A stretch of 64,000 nt of DNA, from positions 62,001 to 126,000 of the forward strand of contig NZ_JAFEUP010000003.1 in assembly GCF_016901015.1 (NCBI RefSeq), given 5' to 3'. The position numbers and the translations under genes were made by a program. The DNA is from Zestomonas insulae. Its GTDB lineage: Bacteria; Pseudomonadota; Gammaproteobacteria; Pseudomonadales; Pseudomonadaceae. Positions 19,320 to 29,919 of the stretch are shown in pieces. Position 1 is the first letter of the stretch. Each line of letters opens with the position of its first letter. The notes below the pieces were generated by a model. The model saw only the letters and a list, made by a program, of their open reading frames with translations, made no database searches and was not told where the DNA came from.

Positions 19320-20774
19320 ATGAAGCTGATCGTTAAAGTCTTTCCGGAAATCACCATCAAGAGCCGGCCGGTGCGCAAGCACTTCATCCGCCAGCTGGCT
19401 AAGAACATCCGCACGGTTATGCGCGACCTCGATCCGCAACTGGCGGTGAGTGGTGCCTGGGACAATCTGGAAGTGCAGACCGATCAGCGCGAGCCGAAGG
19501 TGCTGCGCGAGATGATCGAGCGGCTGGCCTGCACCCCGGGCATCGGTCAGTTCCTCGAGGTGCACGAGTACCCGCTGGGCGACTTCGATGACATCGTCGA
19601 GAAGTGCAAGCAGCACTACGCCGATCAGCTGCCCGGCAAGATGTTCGTGGTGCGCTGCAAGCGCGCCGGCAAGCACGAGTTCACCTCCATCGAGGTGGAG
19701 CGTTACGTCGGCAGCCAGCTGCGTCAGCAGTGCGACGCCGGGGGGATTTCCCTGAAGCAGCCGGAAGTGGTGGTGCGCATGGAAATCCGCGACCAGCGCC
19801 TGTTCGTCGTGCACAAGCAGCACGAGGGCCTCGGCGGCTATCCGCTGGGCACCGTCGAGCATTGCCTGGTGCTGATGTCCGGCGGCTTCGATTCCACCGT
19901 GGCGGCCTATCAGATGATGCGCCGCGGCCTGGTCAGCCACTTCTGCTTCTTTAATCTGGGTGGCCGCGCCCACGAGCTGGGGGTGATGGAAGTCGCCCAC
20001 TACCTGTGGGACAAGTACGGTCGTTCGCAGCGCGTGCTGTTCATCAGCGTGCCGTTCGAGGAAGTGGTCGGCGAGATCCTCGGCAAGGTCGACAACAGCC
20101 ACATGGGCGTGATCCTCAAGCGTATGATGCTGCGCGCCGCCACCGACATCGCCGAGCGCCTGAAGATCGATGCATTGGTCACCGGCGAGGCGATTTCCCA
20201 GGTGTCCAGCCAGACCCTGCCGAACCTCGCGGTGATCGACGCCGCGACCGAGAAGCTGGTGGTGCGCCCGCTGATCGCCGCGCACAAGCAGGACATCATC
20301 GACACCGCCTACGAAATCGGCACCGCCGAGTTCGCCAAGCACATGCCGGAATACTGCGGGGTCATCTCGGTCAACCCGACCACCAAGGCCAAGCGCGACC
20401 GCGTCGAGTATGAGGAGCGCCAGTTCGACATGGCGGTGCTCGAGCGCGCCCTGGAGCGTGCGCGGCTGGTGGCCATCGACCGGGTGATCGACGAGTTGGG
20501 CGAGGACGTGCAGGTCGAGGAAGTGGTCGAGGCGCTGCCTGGGCACATCATCCTCGACATCCGCCATCCGGATGCCGCCGAGGACGAACCGCTGGAGCTG
20601 CCGGGCATCGAAGTGCAGGCGCTGCCGTTCTTCGCCCTCAACAGCAAGTTCAAGCAGCTCGATGACACCCGCCAGTACCTGCTGTATTGCGACAAGGGCG
20701 TGATGAGCCGCCTGCATGCCCACCACCTGCTCAGCGAGGGGCATGCCAATGTGCGCGTTTACCGTCCGGCCTAA
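19320..20774 (+). CDS. thiI: tRNA 4-thiouridine synthetase / sulfur carrier ThiI
   Basis: A 484-residue enzyme that makes 4-thiouridine in tRNA and, in many bacteria, passes sulfur to thiamine thiazole synthesis. Domain order: N-terminal ferredoxin-like and THUMP RNA-binding region (to about 165), PP-loop pyrophosphatase [11 protein letters not shown] near residue 185, and a C-terminal rhodanese domain with the persulfide-forming Cys in [11 protein letters not shown]. Having the rhodanese extension is the E. coli-type architecture. The ATG at 19320 ([11 protein letters not shown]) is the conserved start. It is divergent from glnA. Confidence 0.96.
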   Translation: MKLIVKVFPEITIKSRPVRKHFIRQLAKNIRTVMRDLDPQLAVSGAWDNLEVQTDQREPKVLREMIERLACTPGIGQFLEVHEYPLGDFDDIVEKCKQHYADQLPGKMFVVRCKRAGKHEFTSIEVERYVGSQLRQQCDAGGISLKQPEVVVRMEIRDQRLFVVHKQHEGLGGYPLGTVEHCLVLMSGGFDSTVAAYQMMRRGLVSHFCFFNLGGRAHELGVMEVAHYLWDKYGRSQRVLFISVPFEEVVGEILGKVDNSHMGVILKRMMLRAATDIAERLKIDALVTGEAISQVSSQTLPNLAVIDAATEKLVVRPLIAAHKQDIIDTAYEIGTAEFAKHMPEYCGVISVNPTTKAKRDRVEYEERQFDMAVLERALERARLVAIDRVIDELGEDVQVEEVVEALPGHIILDIRHPDAAEDEPLELPGIEVQALPFFALNSKFKQLDDTRQYLLYCDKGVMSRLHAHHLLSEGHANVRVYRPA

Positions 20775-20916
20775 ACAGCCGGGGTTGCTGGGCGGCAGTA
20801 TCCGCCACCGCCCCCCCGACCCTCAGTAGAGCGTCAGCCCGGTTCGCTTCAATTTTTGTTGTTCATATTCGCCGCACAGACTGGCGGCCAACCGAATCCC
20901 TAATCGAGACAAAATC

Positions 20917-22728
20917 GTGATCGAGAATCTCCGCAACATTGCCATCATCGCCCACGTTGACCATGGCAAAACCACCCTGGTAGACAAACTGCTGCGCCTG
21001 TCCGGCACCCTTGACCGCAAGGAGCTGGAATCCGAGCGCGTGATGGACAGCAACGACCAGGAAAAAGAGCGTGGCATCACCATTCTGGCGAAAAACACCG
21101 CGCTGAAATGGAACGGCTACGACATCAACATCGTCGACACCCCCGGCCACGCCGACTTCGGCGGTGAGGTCGAGCGCGTGATGTCGATGGTTGACTCCGT
21201 GCTGCTGGTGGTCGACGCCCAAGACGGCCCGATGCCGCAAACCCGTTTCGTGACCCAGAAGGCGTTCAAGGCCGGCCTGCGTCCGATCGTCGTGGTCAAC
21301 AAGATCGACCGTCCGGGCGCGCGTCCGGATTGGGTTATCGACCAGATCTTCGACCTGTTCGACAACCTCGGTGCCACCGACGAGCAGCTGGACTTCCCGA
21401 TCGTCTACGCCAGCGCCCTGAACGGCATCGCTGGCATGGACCACGAGAAGATGGACGAGCACATGGATGCCCTGTTCCAGGCCATCGTTGACCACGTACC
21501 GGCCCCGGCCGTCGACGTCAGCGGCCCGTTCCAGATGCAGATCTCCCAGCTCGACTACAACAGCTTCCTCGGCGTTATCGGCATCGGCCGCATCACCCGC
21601 GGCAGCATCAAGACCAACACCCCGGTGGTGGCGATCGGCGCCGACGGTAAGAAGCGTCAGGGCCGCATCCTGAAGATCATGGGTCACTCCGGTCTGCACC
21701 GCGTTGAAGTGCCGGAAGCCCAGGCCGGCGACATCGTCTGCGTCAGCGGCATGGACGAGCTGTTCATCTCCGACACCCTGTGCGACATGAACAACGTCGA
21801 AGCCCTGCCGCCGCTGTCGGTGGACGAGCCGACCGTGTCGATGACCTTCCAGGTCAACGACTCGCCGTTCTGCGGCAAGGAAGGCAAGTTCGTCACCAGC
21901 CGCAACATCAAAGAGCGCCTGGAAAAAGAACTGCTGCACAACGTCGCCCTGCGTGTCCAGGAAGGCGACTCGGCCGACAAGTTCAAGGTCTCCGGCCGTG
22001 GTGAGCTGCACCTCTCGGTCCTGATCGAAACCATGCGTCGCGAAGGCTTCGAGATGGCCGTGGGTCGTCCGGAAGTGGTGATCAAGGAAGTCGACGGCGA
22101 GAAGCAGGAGCCGTACGAGAACGTCATCATCGACGTCGAAGAAACTCACCAGGGTCCGATCATGGAGCAGATGGGTCTGCGTAAAGGCGACCTGACCAAC
22201 ATGGTCCCGGATGGCAAGGGTCGCATCCGCCTGGAATACACCATCCCGGCACGTGGCCTGATCGGCTTCCGTAACGCCTTCCTGACCATGACCTCGGGCA
22301 GCGGCATCCTGACCTCGACCTTCAGCCACTACGGCGCGATCAAGTCGGGCGAAGTCGGCCATCGCCAGAACGGCGTGCTGGTCTCGATGGCCACCGGCAA
22401 GGCGCTGACCTACTCGCTGGAAACCCTGCAGGACCGCGGCAAGCTGTTCCTCGAGCCGGGCCAGGACATCTACGAAGGCCAGCTGGCTGGTATCCACAGC
22501 CGCGACAACGACCTGGTGATCAACCCCACCAAGGGCAAGAAGCTCGACAACATGCGTGCCTCCGGCAAGGATGAAGTCATCGCCCTGGTGCCGCCGATCA
22601 AGTTCACCCTGGAGCAGGCGCTGGAGTTCATCGACGACGACGAACTGGTTGAAGTGACGCCGAAGTCGATTCGTCTGCGCAAGAAAGTGCTGAACGAGAA
22701 CGAGCGTAAGCGCGCCAGCAAGAACTGA
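20917..22728 (+). CDS. typA: Ribosome-associated GTPase TypA/BipA
   Basis: A 603-residue translational GTPase of the EF-G family, involved in ribosome assembly and stress responses. Visible motifs: G1 AHVDHGKTT, switch I ERGITI, G3 DTPGHADF, G4 [10 protein letters not shown], then domains II, III and V and the BipA-specific C-terminal domain. The gene starts with GTG at 20917-20919 ([17 protein letters not shown]). It stands alone between thiI and DUF2339 and ends at its own terminator. Codon use is noticeably C-ending and highly biased, as for strongly expressed genes. Confidence 0.96.
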   Translation: MIENLRNIAIIAHVDHGKTTLVDKLLRLSGTLDRKELESERVMDSNDQEKERGITILAKNTALKWNGYDINIVDTPGHADFGGEVERVMSMVDSVLLVVDAQDGPMPQTRFVTQKAFKAGLRPIVVVNKIDRPGARPDWVIDQIFDLFDNLGATDEQLDFPIVYASALNGIAGMDHEKMDEHMDALFQAIVDHVPAPAVDVSGPFQMQISQLDYNSFLGVIGIGRITRGSIKTNTPVVAIGADGKKRQGRILKIMGHSGLHRVEVPEAQAGDIVCVSGMDELFISDTLCDMNNVEALPPLSVDEPTVSMTFQVNDSPFCGKEGKFVTSRNIKERLEKELLHNVALRVQEGDSADKFKVSGRGELHLSVLIETMRREGFEMAVGRPEVVIKEVDGEKQEPYENVIIDVEETHQGPIMEQMGLRKGDLTNMVPDGKGRIRLEYTIPARGLIGFRNAFLTMTSGSGILTSTFSHYGAIKSGEVGHRQNGVLVSMATGKALTYSLETLQDRGKLFLEPGQDIYEGQLAGIHSRDNDLVINPTKGKKLDNMRASGKDEVIALVPPIKFTLEQALEFIDDDELVEVTPKSIRLRKKVLNENERKRASKN

Positions 22729-22744
22729 TTCTGTCAGTGCGTAA

Positions 22745-22771
22745 CGAAAGCCGGGCCTAGCCCGGCTTTCG
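22745..22771 (+). terminator. Rho-independent terminator after typA
   Basis: 11-bp stem CGAAAGCCGGG / CCCGGCTTTCG with a 5-nt loop, followed by TGTTT, 17 nt after the typA stop. Confidence 0.85.
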
Positions 22772-22902
22772 TGTTTCTGGGCTTTGCGTTGTGCGCCACA
22801 GGCGGCGCGGGCGGCGGCCGATATACTCAGCGGCACGGGCCCTGCCGCGACCGTAGGTTGCGGTTGGGCGGGAGAGGTTGGGACTGTCAGGGATGTGAAT
22901 GC

Positions 22903-25900
22903 ATGCAATGGATTTTCATGCTGGTCGGCCTTGTCGTCGGGGGTGCCGCGGGGGAATCGATCAGCGGCGCGCTGCTCGGTGCCGTGTTTGGTCTCGCCGT
23001 CGCTCAGGCCCTCGGCTTGCGCGCGCTGCAACGGCGTAACGTCGAGCTGGAACAGGCGTTGGAGCGCTCGGTCACGCGCTTCGACGCAAGCAGCGAGGCG
23101 CTGCAGCAGCGCCTGCAGGTGCTCGAACGCTTCCAGCGCTTCGGCGATAAGGCGGCGTCGCCGAGCGAGGCTGAGTCGCCTGGCGCGACGGTCGCAGAGG
23201 CGCCCGAGCCCGCGCCGCAGCCGCGCGCCGAAGAGACTGACGAGGCCGAGCTGAGCTGGGACCTGCCTGCTCTGGCGCCATCGCCTGAGGAAGCTCCGGC
23301 CAGCAGCGCACCTGCGGCGGCGCCAGCGGCCTGGCCGGCAAGCGCGGCCGCAGACGCCTGGCAAGCCGCGCCGAAGGCCGCAGCGCCGCAGCAACCGGCG
23401 CAACCCTCATTGCTCGAACGCGGCTGGGTCGCCGCGCGCGACTGGCTGTTCGGCGGCAACACCGTGCTGCGCGTCGGTGTGCTGCTGCTGTTCCTCGGCC
23501 TGGCCTTCCTGCTGCGCTACGCCTCCGAGCGCGTGGTGGTGCCGGTCGAGTTGCGCTACAGCGGCGTGGCGCTGGCCGCCATCGCCTTGCTCGCTCTCGG
23601 CTGGTGGCTGCGCCGGCGCAATGCCGGCTATGGCCTGATCCTGCAGGGCACCGGCATCGCTGTGCTGTACCTCACGGTGTTCGCGGCGATGCGCCTGCAC
23701 CCGTTGCTCTCGCCGCAGGCCGCGCTGTTGCTGCTGGTGGTGGTGACGCTGTGCTCGGCGGTGCTCGCCGTGGCCCAGGACGCGCTCGGCCTGGCGGCGG
23801 TGGCTGCGCTGGGCGGTTTCGCCGCGCCAATCCTCACCTCGACCGGCGCCGGCAACCACGTCGCGCTGTTCAGCTACTTCGCCCTGCTCAACGCCGGCAT
23901 CTTCGTCATCGCCTGGTTCAAGGCCTGGCGCCTGCTCAACCTGATCGGCTTCCTCGGCACCTTTGGTATCGGCTGTGCCTGGGGGCTGCGTTCCTACACG
24001 CCGGAACTGTTCGCCTCGACCGAGCCGTTCCTCATCCTGTTCTTCTTGATGTACGTCGCCATCGGCCTGCTGTTCGCCCGCCGCCGCTTGCGCGAGGCGC
24101 AGGGCCAGCCGCAGGCGGGCGGGCGTGACGAACAGTTGCGTTGGTCGCTGCGGCAGACCGACTACCTCGACGGCTCGGTGCTGTTCGGCACGCCACTGGT
24201 CGGTTTCGGCCTGCAGTACGCGGTGATCCAGCACCTCGAGTTCGGTGCGGCGTTCAGCGCGCTGGCCCTCGGGCTGTTCTACATGGGCCTGGCCCGCCTG
24301 CTGGCCGGACGCGCGCCGGGCAAGGCGCTGCTGCTGGTCGAGACCTGCCTGGCCCTGGGGGTGATCTTCGGCACCCTGGCCATCCCGCTTGGCCTGGATG
24401 CGCGCTGGACCTCGGCGGCCTGGGCGGTGGAAGGCGCCGGTATCTACTGGCTGGGCCTGCGCCAGCAGCGCCGCCTGGCGCGGATCTTCGCCCTGCTGCT
24501 GCAAGCCGGTGCTGGCTTGGCCTTCCTCGGCGACCTGCGCGACGGCACCGACAGCCTGCTCAGTGGCGCACCGCTGGGCGCGCTGATGCTCGGCGCGGCG
24601 CTGCTGTTCAGCTTCTGGAACCTGCGCCGCACGGACACCACCACGCTGAGCGCCTGGGAGCCAAAATGCCTGCCGGCGCTGGCCTGTGCCGGACTGGCCT
24701 TCCTCTACCTGATCGCGCCGCTGTGCTTCGCCGTGCAGGCGACGGCGATCAGCTGGGCGCTGGCCGGTCTGGCCACCTTGTTTGCCGGCCTGCGCCTGCG
24801 CTCACGCAGCTTCCTGTTCTGCGCCTTCGCCGTGCAGTTGCTCGGCGGCGCGTTGTTCCTCATTCAGCTGCGCGGCGCGGACGGTGGCAGCGGGGTGCTC
24901 GGCTCCGGCTGGTCGGGTCTGCTCAGCGCCTCGCTGATCGGTCTGGCGCTGATTGCCGGCATGCTGCTCGCCGCGCGCGACTCGCTGGTGCGCGACGACA
25001 AGCGCCTGCTGCTCGGCCTGACCGTGGTGCTGCTGATCGGCCTGGCATTCATCAACCTCGCCGTGCTGTTCGTCCTGCCCTGGCGCACCGCCAGTGCGGT
25101 GTGGGCGGGCAGCGGTTTGCTGATCGTCTGGCTCAGCCTGTACCTGCAGCAGCGCGCCAGTTTCGTCTTCGGCCTGCTGCTGCAGGTTGTCGGCGGCGCG
25201 GCGTTTCTGCTGGCCGGTCCGGCGCTGTTCGGCAGCTTGCCCAGCGAGGGGCTGCGGCCGTTCGCGCATGCCGGTTTCTGGACGCCCGCGGTGCTGGCCC
25301 TGGCTGCGCTGGTCGGCGCCTGGCGGCTGCATCGCGGCGCCGCGCAGGAGCAGCCGTTGGTCCTCGGCGCGCTGGGGCTTGAGCGCCTGTCGCAGTTGCT
25401 GCTGGCCTGGGGTGCTGGCTGGTGGGCGCTGACCGCGCTGGGCGAGATCGCCCGCTTCGTGCCGGTTCCGCTGCGCGAGCACGTCGCCGTGCTGGTCGCG
25501 GCGCTCAGCGTGGCGCTGTGGCTGCTGCTGGCCCTGCGCGAGCAGTGGCGGGCGCTGGCGCTGCTGTGTCTGGCCCTGGTGCCGGCCGCGCTGCTGGCCC
25601 TGATGAGTGCCTGGCAGCTCGACTATCAGCCGCTGGCGCAGCTTGGCTGGCTGGCCTGGCCGGCGTTGTTCGCCGTGCACCTGCTGTCGCTCAAGCGCCT
25701 CGACGGCCTGCTGGTGTCCCGTGCGGCGCGCGCCGCCCACGTGCTCGGCTGCTGGCTGCTGCTCGGCGTACTGGCGCTGGAGCTGCGCTACCTGTTCGCC
25801 GCCCTGGCCGAACACTACAACGCCTGGCGCTGGCTGGGCTGGGCGCTGGTGCCGAGCGCCTTCCTGGTCCTCATGGGCGCGCCGCGTGCGCTGCCCTGGC

Positions 25901-26535
25901 CGGTGGCCGCCTATCCGCGGGAGTACCGGGGCATCGCCGCGTTGCCGGTGGCGCTGTTGCTGCTTGCTTGGTTCTGGTTGGTCAATCTGCTCAGCGACGG
26001 CAGTGCCGCGCCGCTGCCGTACCTGCCGCTGCTCAATCCGCTGGAGCTGGGCATGCTCATCGTGCTGATGGCGATCTACCAATGGGCGCCGCGCGGTCTG
26101 GCCCAGCTTGGCCTGGCGCCGGCGCAGCTCAGCTTGCCGGTGCAGGGTCTGCTCGGCGTTTCGCTGTTCGCCCTGTTGACCATGCTGGTCTGCCGCACCG
26201 CGCATCACTGGGGCGGCGTGCCGTTCGAGGCCACTGCGCTGCAGCACTCGATGCTGGTGCAGGCCGGCCTGTCGATCGTCTGGACGCTGATTGCGCTGGC
26301 GCTGATGATCGTCGGCCACCTGCGCGGCCGCCGCGACCTGTGGATGGTCGGCGCGGCGCTGATCGGCGTGGTGGTGATCAAGCTGTTCTTCGTCGAGCTG
26401 AGCAACAGCGGTGGCCTGGAGCGCATCGTCTCGTTCATCGGCGTCGGCGTGCTGCTGCTGATCGTCGGCTACTTCGCCCCGCTGCCGCCCCGACGGCCGG
26501 AGCTGAATGCGGAGCAGGAGGCTCCTTCGCTATGA
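22903..26535 (+). CDS. DUF2339 family large multi-pass membrane protein
   Basis: A 1210-residue integral membrane protein. The N-terminus has a short hydrophobic pair (residues 3-38), a coiled-coil-like stretch (40-80), then an Ala/Pro/Glu-rich linker (about 85-165). From about residue 185 on there are more than twenty hydrophobic helices, which is the DUF2339 layout. The function is unknown. I chose the ATG at 22903 (MQWIFMLVGLVVGG); the frame is open upstream to 22771, but that part overlaps the typA terminator. The stop overlaps the start of the DUF3999 gene (ATGA), and these two families are regular neighbours in Pseudomonas, which suggests a complex. Confidence 0.87.
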   Translation: MQWIFMLVGLVVGGAAGESISGALLGAVFGLAVAQALGLRALQRRNVELEQALERSVTRFDASSEALQQRLQVLERFQRFGDKAASPSEAESPGATVAEAPEPAPQPRAEETDEAELSWDLPALAPSPEEAPASSAPAAAPAAWPASAAADAWQAAPKAAAPQQPAQPSLLERGWVAARDWLFGGNTVLRVGVLLLFLGLAFLLRYASERVVVPVELRYSGVALAAIALLALGWWLRRRNAGYGLILQGTGIAVLYLTVFAAMRLHPLLSPQAALLLLVVVTLCSAVLAVAQDALGLAAVAALGGFAAPILTSTGAGNHVALFSYFALLNAGIFVIAWFKAWRLLNLIGFLGTFGIGCAWGLRSYTPELFASTEPFLILFFLMYVAIGLLFARRRLREAQGQPQAGGRDEQLRWSLRQTDYLDGSVLFGTPLVGFGLQYAVIQHLEFGAAFSALALGLFYMGLARLLAGRAPGKALLLVETCLALGVIFGTLAIPLGLDARWTSAAWAVEGAGIYWLGLRQQRRLARIFALLLQAGAGLAFLGDLRDGTDSLLSGAPLGALMLGAALLFSFWNLRRTDTTTLSAWEPKCLPALACAGLAFLYLIAPLCFAVQATAISWALAGLATLFAGLRLRSRSFLFCAFAVQLLGGALFLIQLRGADGGSGVLGSGWSGLLSASLIGLALIAGMLLAARDSLVRDDKRLLLGLTVVLLIGLAFINLAVLFVLPWRTASAVWAGSGLLIVWLSLYLQQRASFVFGLLLQVVGGAAFLLAGPALFGSLPSEGLRPFAHAGFWTPAVLALAALVGAWRLHRGAAQEQPLVLGALGLERLSQLLLAWGAGWWALTALGEIARFVPVPLREHVAVLVAALSVALWLLLALREQWRALALLCLALVPAALLALMSAWQLDYQPLAQLGWLAWPALFAVHLLSLKRLDGLLVSRAARAAHVLGCWLLLGVLALELRYLFAALAEHYNAWRWLGWALVPSAFLVLMGAPRALPWPVAAYPREYRGIAALPVALLLLAWFWLVNLLSDGSAAPLPYLPLLNPLELGMLIVLMAIYQWAPRGLAQLGLAPAQLSLPVQGLLGVSLFALLTMLVCRTAHHWGGVPFEATALQHSMLVQAGLSIVWTLIALALMIVGHLRGRRDLWMVGAALIGVVVIKLFFVELSNSGGLERIVSFIGVGVLLLIVGYFAPLPPRRPELNAEQEAPSL

Positions 26536-27884
26536 AATTGCTCGTTCAACTGGCGGCGTGCAGCGTCGCCTTGGCCAGCGCGCTGGCGCTTGCTGCGCCC
26601 GCCGAGTTCGCCAGCCAGGTGCCGCTCACTGTCAGCGGCGCGGGGCCCTGGTACCGCCTGGAACTGCCCATCGAGGCGCAGCTCGCCGCGCGGCATGGCG
26701 ATTTGCGCGACCTGCGCATCTTTAATGCGGAAGGCGAGGCGCTGGCCTACAGCCTGCGCAGCGGCGCCGCGCGCGATGCCGAGACCCGTGCGGAACAGGC
26801 GGTGCGCGTATTCCCGTTGCGCGGCCAGGCCGGTGGCGCATTGCCGGACAGTCTCAAGGTGGTGCGCAGCAGCACGGGCACCATCGTCGAGATTCCGTCG
26901 GCCGGGGGTAGCGAGGGCGGCCGCGAGATCGTCCTTGGTTGGTTGCTCGATGCCAGTGCGGCGGACTTCGCCGTGCAGCGCCTGACGCTCGACTGGAGCG
27001 CGGCGGGCGACGGCTTCCAGCGCTTTCGTATCGAAGCCAGCGACGACCTGAGCAGCTGGCGCTTGTTGGGTGAGGGCCAACTGGCGCGGCTCAGCTTCAA
27101 CGGCGAGCAGATCGACAAGAACGACGTCGAACTGCCCGCCACCCAGGTGCGTTACCTGCGCCTGCTGTGGATTGCCCCGCAGGAGGCGGCCACGCTGCGC
27201 GGCGCACGGCTCAGCGGCAGTCGCAGCAGCCGCGAGCCGGCACCGCTGGTGTGGTCGGCGCCGCAGCCCGGCCACGCTGACGCGACGGGGGTGTTCACCT
27301 GGCAGCTGCCATTGGAATTGCCGCTGGCACGGGTGCGCCTCGGTCTGCCGCAGGCCAATACCCTGGCGCCGGTCGCGCTGCAGGGGCGGCGCGACGGCCA
27401 GACGCAGTGGAGCCCGCTGGCGCGCGGCGTGTTGTACCGCCTGGCGCTGGATGGTGGCGAGATGCGCCATGAGGACCTCGAGCTGCTGGAGCGGCCGGTA
27501 CGCCAGCTGCGCCTGCAGGTCGATGCCCGCGGCGGTGGCCTGGGCGCCGCCGCGCCCATGCTCAGCGTGGCGTTGCGCGCCACCGAGGTGGTGTTCCTCG
27601 CCCGTGGCAGCGCGCCGTACCGCTTGGCGCTGGGCAGTGCCGCTGCGCAGGACGCCAGCCTGCCCCTCGCCACCCTGGTTCCCGGTTTCGACGACCAGCG
27701 TCTGGCGGCGATGGGGAGCGCGCGCCTGAACGGTACCCTGCAGGCCGGCGAGGTGGCGGCTGCCGTGGCGCCGAGCGGCCTGGACTGGAAGCGCGCCGGG
27801 CTATGGGCGGTGCTGCTCGTCGGAGTCGGCCTGCTTGCGGCTATGGCCATCAACCTGCTGCGCGCCGGCAAAGCGCAGTCCTGA
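26532..27884 (+). CDS. DUF3999 family exported, C-terminally anchored protein
   Basis: A 450-residue protein with a signal peptide (about 1-20, cut near ALAAPAEF), a large probable periplasmic part rich in beta-strand-like segments, and a C-terminal membrane helix (about 422-445: GLWAVLLVGVGLLAAMAINLL). This is the DUF3999 pattern. The function is unknown. The ATG at 26532 overlaps the DUF2339 stop by 4 nt, so translation is coupled. It probably works with the DUF2339 protein in the envelope. Confidence 0.82.
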   Translation: MKLLVQLAACSVALASALALAAPAEFASQVPLTVSGAGPWYRLELPIEAQLAARHGDLRDLRIFNAEGEALAYSLRSGAARDAETRAEQAVRVFPLRGQAGGALPDSLKVVRSSTGTIVEIPSAGGSEGGREIVLGWLLDASAADFAVQRLTLDWSAAGDGFQRFRIEASDDLSSWRLLGEGQLARLSFNGEQIDKNDVELPATQVRYLRLLWIAPQEAATLRGARLSGSRSSREPAPLVWSAPQPGHADATGVFTWQLPLELPLARVRLGLPQANTLAPVALQGRRDGQTQWSPLARGVLYRLALDGGEMRHEDLELLERPVRQLRLQVDARGGGLGAAAPMLSVALRATEVVFLARGSAPYRLALGSAAAQDASLPLATLVPGFDDQRLAAMGSARLNGTLQAGEVAAAVAPSGLDWKRAGLWAVLLVGVGLLAAMAINLLRAGKAQS

Positions 27885-27982
27885 ACCCGACCGGCGCATT
27901 GCTGCTTTGACGTAATTTTCATTTTTCGTTGGTCATAGTCCCGCAAGGCCGGACTCCCGGCTTCACCTGACCGGGACCGCCG

Positions 27983-29755
27983 ATGACCACTACGACTCGC
28001 ACCGCGCACGCGCCTGCTCGCATCGACTGGGCCGGTCTGGCCTGGATGTTCCTGTTCTTCTGGTACTTCTCCGGGGTCACCCAGCTGCTTATCCAGGTCA
28101 CCGGCACCGCCGGTTTCGCCGGCTTCCGTCAGGCGTTCCTGCTCAGCGGGCTGTGGCTGATTCCGCTGCTGCTGTTCCCGGCGCACACGCGGCGCCTCGC
28201 CGCGCTGCTCGGCGGTCTGTTGTGGCTGTGCTCACTGGCCGGCTTCGGCTATTTCCTGATCTACGGTCAGGAGTTCTCGCAGAGCGTGATCTTCATCCTC
28301 TTCGAATCCAACGTCGCCGAGGGCAGCGAGTACCTCGCGCAGTATTTCGCCTGGTGGATGGTGCCGGCATTCCTCGCCTACGGCTTGGGCGCCTGGCTGC
28401 TGTGGCGGCGGGTGCGCCCGGTGTACCTGCCGCGCCGCGGCGCGCTGCTGGCCAGCCTGCTGTTGCTGGCGACCATTCTCGGCTACCCGGCGTTGCGCCA
28501 GTTCAGCAAGCACGAAGACCCGGCGGTGGCGCTGGAGAAATTCGAGCAGCGCCTCGAGCCGGCCACGCCCTGGCAGCTGCTGGTCGGCTATCGCCAGTAC
28601 CGCCGCCAGCTCGAGGGCATGCAGGCGCTGTTGGCCAGTAATGCGGCGATCGCCCCGCTGCAGCGCCTGCGCGACAGCCACGGCGAGCAGCCGGCGACCC
28701 TGGTGCTGGTCATCGGCGAGTCGACCAACCGCCAGCGCATGAGCCTGTACGGCTACCCGCGGGCGACCACGCCGCGTCTCGATGCGCTGCGCGACCAGTT
28801 GCAGGTGTTCGACAACGTCATCACCCCGCGGCCCTACACCATCGAGGCGCTGCAGCAGGTGCTGACCTTCGCCGACCAGCAGCACCCGGAGCGTTACCTG
28901 ACCACCCCGTCGCTGATCAACGTGATGAAGCAGGCCGGCTACAAGACCTACTGGATCACCAACCAGCAGACCATGACCAAGCGCAACACCATGCTCACCA
29001 CCTTCTCGCGGCAGGCCGACGAGCAGGTCTACCTGAACAACAACCGCGAGCAGAACGCCCGCCAGTACGACGAAGACGTGCTCGCGCCGTTTGCCAAGGT
29101 GCTCAGCGAGGACGCGCCGCGCAAATTCATCGTGGTCCACCTGCTCGGCACGCACATGAGCTACCAGTACCGCTACCCGCCGGCGTTCGAGCACTTCACC
29201 GACCGCCAGGGCGCGCCGGCCAGCGTCAGCGCCGATCAGCTGCCGACCTACAACGCCTACGACAATGCGGTGCGCTACAACGACTTCGTGGTCGCCAGCC
29301 TGATCGAGCGCTTTTCGGCCAGCGACCCCAACGGCTTCCTGCTCTACCTCTCCGACCACGGCGAGGCGGTGTTCGACGCGCCGAAGCCGGCGGTGCTCGG
29401 CCGCAACGAGGCGGCGCCGACCAGCCCGATGTACACCGTGCCGTTCATCCTGTGGAACTCGCCGCGCTGGCAGGCCAGCCACCCGCGCGACTTCGCCGCG
29501 GCGTTGAGCCGGCCGTACAGCAGCGCCGACCTGGAGTACACCTGGTCGGACCTCGCCGGTCTGCACTACGACGAGTTCGACGCCAGCCGCAGCCTGGTCA
29601 ACGACGCCTTCCGCGCGCGCCCGCTGCTGATCGGCAACCCGGCGCAGCCGCGCAACCTGATCGACTTCAGCCTGATCAAGCCGAAGCCGCGCAACGACGA
29701 CGAAGTCGCGCAGCGCGAAGCGCCGGGGCGCCTGACCGTGCCGCCCCCCGGCTAG
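27983..29755 (+). CDS. cptA: Phosphoethanolamine transferase CptA-like
   Basis: A 590-residue inner-membrane enzyme with about five N-terminal membrane helices (residues 13-165) and a periplasmic sulfatase-fold domain. It strongly resembles E. coli CptA: YGQEFSQSVIFILFESN, GEST (nucleophile Thr), RMSLYGYPRATTP, FVVASLIERF and the metal-binding SDHGE all line up with what I recall. CptA adds phosphoethanolamine to heptose I of the lipopolysaccharide core. The first half (membrane part) matches as well as the second, which separates it from EptA/EptB. It sits between DUF3999 and estA; I do not recall it at this place in P. aeruginosa. Confidence 0.85.
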   Translation: MTTTTRTAHAPARIDWAGLAWMFLFFWYFSGVTQLLIQVTGTAGFAGFRQAFLLSGLWLIPLLLFPAHTRRLAALLGGLLWLCSLAGFGYFLIYGQEFSQSVIFILFESNVAEGSEYLAQYFAWWMVPAFLAYGLGAWLLWRRVRPVYLPRRGALLASLLLLATILGYPALRQFSKHEDPAVALEKFEQRLEPATPWQLLVGYRQYRRQLEGMQALLASNAAIAPLQRLRDSHGEQPATLVLVIGESTNRQRMSLYGYPRATTPRLDALRDQLQVFDNVITPRPYTIEALQQVLTFADQQHPERYLTTPSLINVMKQAGYKTYWITNQQTMTKRNTMLTTFSRQADEQVYLNNNREQNARQYDEDVLAPFAKVLSEDAPRKFIVVHLLGTHMSYQYRYPPAFEHFTDRQGAPASVSADQLPTYNAYDNAVRYNDFVVASLIERFSASDPNGFLLYLSDHGEAVFDAPKPAVLGRNEAAPTSPMYTVPFILWNSPRWQASHPRDFAAALSRPYSSADLEYTWSDLAGLHYDEFDASRSLVNDAFRARPLLIGNPAQPRNLIDFSLIKPKPRNDDEVAQREAPGRLTVPPPG

Positions 29756-29919
29756 TCGCGCGGTCTTCCTCCGTCACTCTTCCCGCTATTTCGCCGGGCG
29801 CGCTGTGTCGCGGCCGGCATCTTCGTGCGCGCGCAAAGCGCCGCCGCAGACCGCGCTTCCGTCTTTGGAGCGATACCCAAAACCCGCGGAGAGTGAGACG
29901 CCACGCGGCTTTCAGCCCT

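Noticed and set aside
20863..23403. 846-codon open frame antisense to typA and the start of the DUF2339 gene
   Set aside because: It spans two well-supported genes and their terminator on the other strand and has no recognisable domain; typical of GC-rich codon bias.
27907..27930. TTGACG as a -35 box for cptA
   Set aside because: No -10 hexamer at 16-18 bp; only a poor CATAGT at about 21 bp.
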